This document shows positions 54,801-64,000 of a DNA stretch of 64,000 nucleotides, piece by piece (the first letter of the stretch is position 1; the number at the start of each line of letters is the position of its first letter). The stretch spans positions 28,727,381 through 28,791,380 of the forward strand of contig CM022670.1 in the NCBI GenBank assembly GCA_012295275.1. Reading direction: 5' to 3'. Source of the DNA: Chrysomallon squamiferum. Lineage: Eukaryota; Mollusca; Gastropoda; Neomphalida; Peltospiridae. The position numbers were made by a program, and so were the translations under genes. The notes under the pieces were generated by a model. That model had not been told where the DNA came from and did no database searches. It saw only the letters and a program-made list of their open reading frames with translations.

Positions 54801-56486
54801 AGTTTATTTTTATTGATAATAAATATTTTATTTTAATATTTTCTTACCCCCATTTTGTTATTTATTACATATCATTGTTTAGTGAGGGTTTCTTTTTTTG
54901 TTTTGTTAATATAATCTTTGTAAAATAATAGGTTGAGGATTCAGAAGAAGAGAAAAAGAATCATGAAGAATTGAAAAAATTGGCCAAAGAAGCGTTGGGT
55001 GGAGCATTGCCTCATGTAAACACTTTCTTACCTTTTTGCAAGTATCGTGCAGTCACATTAAATTTAGTACCCGATAAGAGTAGCAAAACAAAAATGAACA
55101 CACACAACAATTACTTAATGGTAATATTTTCATAGCAAAAGAGTAAGATTCTTTAATGGTCTTGATCGTATAATTTCTAAAGTTCTTATTCTCATTGAAG
55201 AGTAAATTTTAAACGTTATTTGGCAGTGTGAATTATATAAATCATAATTACATTTCTAAATATTTTTCAGTCTGAAACAAGCAAAAGTGAATCATCTACT
55301 TCTCAAAAGGTAATCCTGCATCTGACTTTTTTAACATTAGCTGTTGTAGCCCAGAAGCAATTGAAAAAAAAAATTTAAAACCAATGTAAAAGCATATGTC
55401 CACTTTAAAACTTGTACAGAGTGAATTTTGTTTGTTTCATTACAGTATGAAATGTACATTTTTCTGTGTTAACTTGTAAAATTATTTAATTGCAGACAGA
55501 AGTCAAGGCACTGGATACAAATTTAATCAGAAGAAAGGTTAGTATGTAAATGTTCAAATAAAAAAAAATATATGTCTGTATGAAATATAGTACTTAAATT
55601 TTGTCTCATCCTTAAGTGGTTATGAGTAACTTTTTTTGGCTATGCTTAGATAATATAATATGTATCATAAATTCAAAAACTACTTCTTTTTGAATATTTT
55701 TTTAATTATTGGCTATTAAGTAAGTGTTGAGCCATTAAACATATAGCTGTTGCAAAATAAATGAATCGGAAGTTCCTCTGATTAAATATGCTGGAATAAA
55801 AAAATGTTTGAAGAGTGTTCATTTTATGTCATGTATTACAGAGGAAACCTGAAGAGGATGAAACTGACAGTAACAAGAAATCAAAACAGGAAAATGGATC
55901 TGGAGATGCAAAGGAAATCAAAGAGAATGGTCACATGGAAAAGAAAGTGGCAGACTCGAAGGTAGAAACATTTTACACACAGCTCCATTTTATTTAGAAC
56001 AATAGCAGCTTTTTTCAATATCATTTTTGTAACATGACATGTACATATTTGGAAAGATGGACAAAATGGCATGTGTGGTTGAACAAGACTATAAATATCT
56101 TAAGTGTCTTTGAATCTCACTTTTAAAAACAATTAATTTGTTTGAACCCAGCATACCTTTTTTGTGTGAAGTTTATTAGTCATAAATTACTAAAGTTGAC
56201 TAATAGATAAGATGTTCATAACTAGTTTATTGTTAATTTTAATTATATCATTTTCATTAGTGAATTGAAGTGTAAAGTGTAAATTTCACTCTGATAATGT
56301 GATTTATGATAAAAAGTCTATGGGATACAGTAGCATATTTCTGTTGAATAAACAGTTCAGCTAAGAAGAGTTAAAACTGTAGTGTTGATTATCTTTTAAA
56401 ATGAAATTTAAAGAAATTATTTTACTGACATTTTTTGTTTTGTACAGGTAAAAACTGGAGAAATAATGGAACCAATGACATCGTGA
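45894..56486 (+). CDS. NASP: NASP histone chaperone, 17 exons, apparent frameshift in exon 5
   Basis: Exons: 45894-45937, 46792-46908, 47151-47269, 47545-47613, 49190-50073, 50907-51043, 51337-51410, 53208-53281, 53533-53623, 53792-53889, 54150-54197, 54630-54715, 54932-55015, 55271-55309, 55496-55537, 55842-55961 and 56448-56486. Domains: an N-terminal SHNi-TPR motif ([24 protein letters not shown]..), a very long Glu/Lys-rich acidic insert (exons 4-6, about 117-456) splitting the TPRs, more TPRs ([37 protein letters not shown]), a coiled coil, then a basic nuclear signal (RRKRKPEEDE..KKSK). NASP binds H3-H4 and linker histones. Exon 5 changes frame between about 49430 and 49520; the summed exons (2165 nt) are one base short of a whole number of codons. 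One extra A in the A6 run at 49469 would keep the frame. Confidence 0.93.
48632..48702. repeat. 71 bp near-perfect palindrome (hairpin)
   Basis: Two 35-base arms around one central base, in NASP intron 4. The only two arm mismatches would be G-U wobbles in RNA. Arm core: TTTTTGCTAAGTATTTTAAA. Confidence 0.85.
52790..53002 (+). repeat. Interspersed repeat, copy 2, in NASP intron 7
   Basis: Matches 23726-23932 at roughly 90% identity, in the same orientation, ending at GTACCT. Its left limit is approximate (52775-52801). Confidence 0.8.
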
Positions 56487-56550
56487 AAAGCTGGTTACAA
56501 CTGTGATACTGATGTTTATGATCTGCCAAACTTACCTCCTAACAGTAAAA

Positions 56551-57314
56551 GTGTACATTAATTTGTAGTAAAGCCTGCTTTGAGTCCACATAGCTATTTT
56601 TGCGCACCATGTACTGTCTTTGTTGCTGCATTAATAAAGCCCTTTTGTAATATTTCTTGTTAACTGAAATAAATTATACTGGGATTATTTTATTTCTTCA
56701 ATTCCAAATAAAAGGCAGCATTTTGTAATTTGTGCAAGTCAGAAAAATAAGATTTAGCGTGTTTTATATAGACTAACATGGGTGTATAATATTGCCTTTG
56801 GATTATGATTTATCAGAGGCAGTGTTCTGCTGTGTTGTTGTGGCTTCATGTTAGTGGCTGCTGTTAAAATTACTAATGGTTTACATCTCATTCCAGCCAG
56901 TCCACAATTTTATACTGATGATTCTGATTAATGTGTACATTAATTTGTAGTAAAGCCTGCTTTGAGTCCACATAGCTATTTTTGCGCACCATGTACTGTC
57001 TTTGTTGCTGCATTAATAAAGCCCTTTTGTAATATTTCTTGTTAACTGAAATAAATTATACTGGGATTATTTTATTTCTTCAATTCCAAATAAAAGGCAG
57101 CATTTTGTAATTTGTGCAAGTCAGAAAAATAAGATTTAGCGTGTTTTATATAGACTAACATGGGTGTATAATATTGCCTTTGGATTATGATTTATCAGAG
57201 GCAGTGTTCTGCTGTGTTGTTGTGGCTTCATGTTAGTGGCTGCTGTTAAAATTACTAATGGTTTACATCTCATTCCAGCCAGTCCACAATTTTATACTGA
57301 TGATTCTGATTAAT
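56551..57314 (+). repeat. 382 bp perfect-looking tandem duplication
   Basis: Copies 56551-56932 and 56933-57314 look identical on reading. Each starts GTGTACATTAATTTGTAGTA and contains AATAAA signals (for example 56633-56638), so the NASP 3' UTR and its polyadenylation signals are duplicated. Confidence 0.93.
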
Positions 57315-60300
57315 TTGAAATAGCCTGTGTACAGTAATTGTCAAGTTTCAGTAGCTTTTTAATGTAAATAATTGTGGATGTTGCTGCTCAGTTGGCCTAT
57401 ATCCGATTCCACACAGTACACAGATGGATGTTTGGTACTGAAATATGGTGTTTCCATGTTTATGAGGAAATTGTATAATGTAATTTACCGATAAAAGTAG
57501 CAGACTTTTCATTATAAAATTGTGCCAGTTGGAATGGTTTCCGGATTTTGAATAAAAAAATAATAAACAATACAAATTTGTATAATGGGAGAAGTAAAAT
57601 CACTGAAAAAGTTGAAATGTTTATATATGACGACAAAGCTAAATATCTGCAACAACATTCATAAAAAACTGCCAAATCTGAATTTAGAGTAATTATTACA
57701 AATGTCTCTTAATGTGTTCAGCATGCTCACTTTGACACCAATACTTATTCAGAGCATAAATGTTTTTTAAAACTAAAGATTGATTGCAATTTGTATTTTC
57801 ATTTTAAAAATGCCAAAATTTCCAGTTACCTATTGCATATTATTTGTAAACATTTCTAGTAGTGAATTGCAAATAATAAATTTAATAATGCACCTAAACT
57901 TTTTTTTTTTTTTTATTCATAATCGTTATGTTCATTTACTAATTTTATAAGAATCTTGTTACGGTATTGAATTTGCTACCTTACAAAACTGCAGATTCCA
58001 AGTAAGGGTGAAATTGATTGCCATATAAATGGCTGATTTTATTCCATTCCAACCAGTACTCCTCAGATGTTTACAAGATTTCTTGCTGCTTAATGATTAA
58101 AAAGTGACAGCATTGTTTTCCTGTGTAATAAGGATTGTTTAATAAATAGCAAAGAGTAAAATAAAATTTGATATATTAATTATTCATTCAGTTTCATTGT
58201 CCTTAGTAAATTTTACAAACAACAAAAATTTATTTTTTCAAACGTTTATTATTTTTTCAACACAATGTTATAACTATCACAGATCATGAATCCAGCATAG
58301 GTACATTGAAAAATCTTAACCTGAGAAAATCGAAGAAAAAACCCAACAATAGCACTTCAACTGAGCTATTCCATAATGTAATCGAGGGCAAAAATTAAAA
58401 AAAAAAAAAATCCAATCTGTCTGAAAGGATGCACATTTACCAAATAAGTAACACTTTCCATTTCAACATATTTTAGAAATGTAATTACTATTATTATTTC
58501 TTTTCTATTTAGTTTGGAACAATTTCTTTTGCCTGTGTTTATAAATATTCTGGAAACGAAACCTTCCCAAATCCCAGCAGACAAAAAATAAATGGTTGTG
58601 GATGTACATTTAAAGCTCTTGTTTTAAAAGGATTAAAAAAGTAATAAAAATAAAATAATAAATCTTATGAAATCCCAACTTTGGTCAGATGTTGGTTCTA
58701 TGTGTTAACTTTTTTTTTTTTTTTTTTTTTTTAAAAGAATGTTTATCACACTTTTAGAACTCAAGTTGAGCAAATATGTAAAATTTTAAAATATTTTCCA
58801 ACTGAATATTCAGCAAGACTTTAATGAAGATCTTCTATTTAATCATATGAAAACAATTCCTGTATACACATGTACCTTTCTCATTTCATACATTTTTTTT
58901 TTTTTATAGACAAGTACCGATAAAATTGTTACCACCCTGCATAGGGACATACTTCTTTATTGTGGAAATAAATGAGTAATATCAACAGTGTTATGCATAT
59001 TAGTAATAATAAAATATTTTTCTCTCTATATATTGTTTGTTAACAGTAACATGAAATAATGTAATAATTTTCAATACTTCAAGAATACATGAATGTTACA
59101 AAAACCCCAATTACTTAAAATACCCTTTTTTTTTCTTCTTTTTTCTTAACATAGACAGAGCTTTCCATATCCCAGTTTCCAAACCTAAACATTTTGAGAA
59201 TAGCCAAGTTTTCTAATAGTTCATGTATGCACAAAATTTCATGCATTTATTTATAAAATAAAAACTTGTATAAAACTATGTAATGTTGTTGTTTTCAATT
59301 ATATTTAGATGACCAACCTGTCTTCTTTTTTTTTTTTTTAATGAGGGGTTTTTAAACTTGATAATAATATCAATTAACATAAATAATTAAAAATAATAAT
59401 TATTATTATTAAAAATTTCTTTTATGAATAAAGATGTTTTGATGTGTAATTTTACTTTTTAAAAGTATGATATGGGATGTGGTTATGTAAAAATTCCTAA
59501 GATCTTAAAAAAAAAAATAAATAAATAAAAATTGTTATTAAAACATTTTCATTAAAATTAAGAATATTAAACATGAAAAGTGTAATGGGCAAAATCCTGG
59601 TGTAAATCTCTTTTACATTGAAAAATAAATAAATAAATAAAAAAAAAAGAATTGTAAAAAACCCCAGTAATAATAATAATTAAAAAAAGAAAAATTTCAT
59701 TTACAAGAAGTAAATGTAAACAACCATTTGCTACACCCATTCCCAATAGAACTACTAAAATAATATCTAATGATTTATCTTTAAAATTAATAATTGATGG
59801 TGCAATAATAAAAAGTTACATCCTTGTAGTGTAATAAGTTTTGATGATGTGTACTTGAACTTCAAATGTGCACTGTTTGAAAATGTAAGTGATAAGGAAT
59901 TCTTTAAAATAAATAAAAATTAAATTTAAAAAAATGGCTGATCACGGCAGGAAATTCAGTTTAGTGATGTCGCATTAAGTAAAAAATAAAAATGATACTT
60001 TTGTTCTAAATATGGCTCACTGACACTATTAACAACAATTATGTAAAATAAATTATTAACAGTGATAACCAGTGATGGATATGGTAAATGGAATCTGATA
60101 TATGGTTCACATCAGTTATGTAAATGGTAACCTGATATAGTTCAGATTGTTATGATTGAAAGCTCTGTCTGAATACCCAACACTTTTTTTGATCACTGGT
60201 TCAGATATATGTTTTTCCAAAGTGTATTTTACGTGTTTAATTTTCACTGTAATAGATATAAATTATTGGTTATCCTTCATAAAACTTCTACCAAATACTA

Positions 60301-61192
60301 GTTAACTTGTATGTTTGTTATTTTATATTTGCATCAGTATATTTTTCCAAAACTCATATCTATCACTGATTGTAAGAAAACATTTTAATTGTTGGCCCAC
60401 TTCATTTACTTCAGATAAAACTATTAATCATCTTCTTAAGGCCCCCATCCCCACAAAAAAAACATTTAAAGAAAAAATATATCACAACCTGTTTCACAAA
60501 AAACAACCTACAAAAACTAGAAAGTGTAGAATTCTACTGACTTGAATGAAGAAATTGTTTTCCTTTTTTTTCTTGAATATGTATTAGTCATTATTAGCTT
60601 ACTTTAAAGTTGTAGAAGCATACTTGCCATACATATTTAAGTTCATAGAGAATCTGGTAAAAAAAAAACAGGAGTAAAAAAAAAAAGAAAAAAGAATAAA
60701 GTAAAATGAATAAAAAAATGTTATCACACTAAATGCAATGCTGATGTGGTAAGAACAAAGAAGGCTGGTTCATTTACCAGCTGTAAAAATTATTTTATAT
60801 ATTTTTCTTAATGCTAAAAAATAAAAGGTAAAAATAGAGAACAGTCGTGTATTAAATGTGAAAATATTCTGCAGAAATATTAAAAATATATTTGCAATTC
60901 ACTATCCACTCCATGATATGAATTCAAATCAAACCACAAATAAAATAAAAAATACTGATATGTTATCACACTGGCTAAACGTAGAACCGTACTGTGGCTA
61001 CACTGATATAAATATTGTAAAGTGTACTGAGTGCAACCTTGCTAGTCAGCTTGAAACATTAACAAACATCTTTCACTCAAGTACACTTCACTGTACAAAT
61101 ACACACATATTTTATATATAATTTATAGGCATATATATATTCATATATTGTAACTGAATTCTATCACAGTAAATAATCATGTGCAGACATTC
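57315..61192. other. AT-rich stretch, probably 3' UTR or intergenic
   Basis: Nearly 4 kb of AT-rich sequence with poly-T and poly-A tracts (57900, 58393, 58710, 59327, 60661). No supported exon is seen. The part nearest 61193 may be a long 3' UTR of the minus-strand gene described next. Confidence 0.4.
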
Positions 61193-63613
61193 TCAGAAAT
61201 GCACCCAGAAGGAAGCCATCTTTCTCTGATTTGGATTGTCCATTGCCTCCATTGTGTCACGGGGGGTGAGGGCGGTAGGGTCCTGTAAATAAAAACACTT
61301 TAATTAACAACAATAATATTAACAAAAATAAAATAAAATTATCTGTTAAATTGCATCTGAATTGCAAGTTGTAAAGATCACAGAGGGAATAGGGACAGGT
61401 GAAGATGGGAAAGATATGGCATAATCAGAGAAATTGAGATAAATAGATACTGAGAGAAATATATACAAAGATTGCCTGTCATGTATATCTGTGTCTGTTG
61501 GGGTGTGTCTGTGAGTATTTGTGATGGCAGGTGTGTTGTTGGTTGGCTATTTACATACCCAGAATTTTTTCATATAAGTTGGTTGAACTTTGAATGATAA
61601 CTGGTGTAAGTTGGATTGGTTGAGAGTATTGATGCCGAGTCTGGAAGAGAAAAAATTCATGTCAAAGAAGGTCAACAACAGTGACAACAGCTTGTCCATA
61701 AAAACATTCACTATTTACTCTTTGTGTCATTTTGAAAACCTATAGTACATGACTACAGAAATAAATAAAAAGACAAGTAGGTATACAGTCTGGTGTTCTC
61801 ATGACTAAGTCCATAAAGAAAAAAAAAAAAAACTTACTTCTCAAATCAATAAAACTATTGTATTTACATGCCAAAATCTTAAATATAAATATACAGAAGT
61901 CATACACAAAATAATGTTGATTGATTTCCATAAATACACAAGAACTGCTTAAATATATCTGTTAACAGTTACAAAAGTAAATAAACATGTAAAAATATTG
62001 TTGTCAATATCAAAATTATTTTCGTGAAAAACACAACCTACCATTGTCAGTGTAACAATCCTGAGTATGCACAAACAAATCATAAATTAAAAGTCTTAAT
62101 CTGAACATACTAAATATAAGTGTTAGAACAGAAAAGTGCAATCTATATGTACATATGTGATCATTATCTTAAATCTGATTTTCATTTTTATATTTGATTA
62201 AAACAAAAAATAAAGAATGTTAAAGATTTAGTAATTTCTTGTCTTTGCAACTGGATTTATCTAGAAATATGAGAAAACATCAGTATTTTATTATTAACAA
62301 TTTTTTTTCTTTTCTGTGTCAAGTAAAAATATCTAGAAAAGCTTTTTTTTAACATTTACCAAAAATAAGAATATCAGTTAAATAAATATGAAAAAATGTT
62401 TCAATAACAGTTATGTTAATGAGAATATCTATATATATATATGATATATGATTAAAAAAAAATATTTAAAAATCTATGACTACAGATTGTAAAGACAGAG
62501 AAGAAATATATCAGTAACTTTTAAGTGATTTTGAAAATAAGAGATCATTTGTTGAAAATGTACAATAAATAAATAATTATAAATAAATAAAAATATAAAT
62601 AGATGACAAGATAATTAAGAATTGTTAAGTTCTGAATATAAAAAACATAACAAAAAAAAAATATAAAAAAATAATACTGTTTTTGCTAAATATTTAAAGC
62701 ATAACAGATAACAAATGATATGAAAATAAGATTACTATGACTGAAACAAAAATAGAAATCACATCTATTGAAAAACATACTGAACAATAACAAAGATAAA
62801 TTGAAGCCAGTAAAACTTGAATCTTCTTTTTATGTTAAATACTATTTGTATTATTATAAAATGAAAGTCCACTAATTATATTAAAACTTTCACTTTCAAA
62901 TCAATTTTTTATTATTTGTTTTATTTTCACAAAATGTATTTCAAAGATCTAAAATTAATGATAAATTCAAAGTTTTAAAATATAGATATTAATTTTTAAT
63001 TATCAAGCATAATAAATATGATAATTATAATTTTTAAATTTAATTTTTTTTCTACCAAATTATTTCTTAGTCATGTAAAAAAAGTGAAATTCTTGAAATA
63101 TAAAATTAAAAACAACAACTCTGCCACAAGATTTTTCATTTCCAGAACCAACAAACCCATTAAAAAGTAAAACTCATCCTTAAAGAAGACAGTTTCCTTG
63201 CTATTCTGTCATTAATGAACAAAATTTAGTATCCACCATAAAGGAAAACAATAATGAAAATCATTTCTAAAAATATTTCAAAGAAAAAGAAGAAGAACAA
63301 CAACAAAAAAAAGGTGTTAGAAAACCATAACAATTAAAAAAGAAAGAAAAAAACAGTTTCCAAAATAAAAAATTAAAGTGATTTATAATCTATCTAATTA
63401 TTAGTAAAATGAGCTGTGTATGTCTTCTATACATTGACTAATGTTAAGTAAGCTATAATTAGACAGCAGAAATGAGACAAAGCAGAAAACAGCAAAATGA
63501 AGATCTGTAACTGGGACTAGTTATTTAGCAACTAGGTTACCTTGGTGAGAACTTGATGGCAGCGCCCTCTATCACACCAGAGCTGGTGTGCGCACCTCGG
63601 AGTGCTCCGAGCT
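61193..63613 (-). CDS. Three candidate 3' exons of an unrecognised minus-strand gene
   Basis: Minus-strand exons 63613-63541, 61640-61559 and 61282-61193 each have AG and GT borders, lower AT content than their flanks, and phases that fit. One chain stays open: two residual bases, then ..TSSGVIEGAAIKFSPR, then LGINTLNQSN..QPTYMKKFW, then DPTALTPRDTMEAMDNP and a TGA at 61193. A second frame is also open through all three and stops at 61257, so the frame is not proven. The rest of the gene would lie beyond 64000. I do not recognise the family. Confidence 0.35.
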
Positions 63614-63819
63614 CTGTGATTAACACAAGTCATGCACAAATCACTGACAACATGCAAACTATTTCTGTACAATTCATGCATTTCACTAGATCTACATCAG
63701 TGGTTTATAACCTCCATATTTTCTCACAATAATTTGAAACTAAATTGAAACTGCTGAAAGTATTGATTATTAAGGAGTGTAATGTATATTAATTTTAAAT
63801 TTTAGGCTCTCTATATTCA

Positions 63820-63965
63820 GGTATATAGTGTGTATGTGTGTGTATGTGTGTATGCACGCATGTGTATGTGTTTGTATGTTTGTGTATGTGTGTGTGTTTT
63901 TCAATGTGTGCATGTTTTGTGTCTGTCTGTACATGTGTGTATGTGTGTGAATAAGTAAATATATG
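63820..63965. repeat. Degenerate (TG)n microsatellite
   Basis: GTGTATGTG-type runs. The His/Thr-rich minus-strand frame here is a translation of the repeat. Confidence 0.85.
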
Positions 63966-64000
63966 TGTTGGTATTGTGTCCAAGTATGTATGAAGGACCA

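Overview
This is a eukaryotic, intron-rich and AT-rich (visibly about 70%) animal genomic segment. Short exons with GT-AG borders, abundant microsatellites, a decayed Tc1-like transposon and a secreted lectin family point to an invertebrate, most probably a lophotrochozoan and perhaps a mollusc. The phylum is an inference from style, not proven. There are no operons, CRISPR arrays or recognisable RNA genes.

Layout. (1) 1-4.8 kb, +: the last five exons of an unrecognised gene, with a Tc1/mariner relic (about 3.06-4.52 kb) in its final intron. (2) 9.04-13.81 kb, +: complete eight-exon HSDL2 (SDR plus SCP2 domain, ending in the peroxisomal signal AKL). (3) 15.41-19.62 kb, -: complete seven-exon PIGW (GPI-anchor inositol acyltransferase), with one probable GC-AG intron and a long triplet repeat against the exon 2 splice acceptor. 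(4) 20-25 kb: a foldback element, a stretch with an ISRE-like GAAA array, a decayed endogenous-virus-like SF3 helicase gene, and a TATA/CRE cluster. (5) 28.5-36.3 kb: a cluster of intronless secreted PAN-sushi-galectin lectin genes. Two intact copies face away from each other on about 1.4 kb inverted arms, with at least four decayed relatives around them. (6) 38.33-40.02 kb, +: REX1BD. (7) 41.43-44.9 kb, -: BTF3 (NAC beta). (8) 45.89-56.49 kb, +: NASP, 17 exons, head to head with BTF3, with an apparent one-base frameshift in its acidic exon 5. (9) 57-64 kb: a perfect-looking 382 bp tandem duplication in the NASP 3' region, then a long AT-rich stretch and three candidate 3' exons of an unrecognised minus-strand gene running off the window.

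The housekeeping genes (HSDL2, PIGW, REX1BD, BTF3, NASP) are unrelated in pathway and form the ordinary framework. The 20-37 kb interval is the accessory region. The most novel items are the inverted PAN-sushi-galectin pair, whose identity pattern looks like gene conversion, and the SF3-helicase relic, which is broken by a repeat found again in NASP intron 7. Exon borders were placed by hand from splice signals and reading-frame continuity. Family calls come from recognised motifs, not from database searches.
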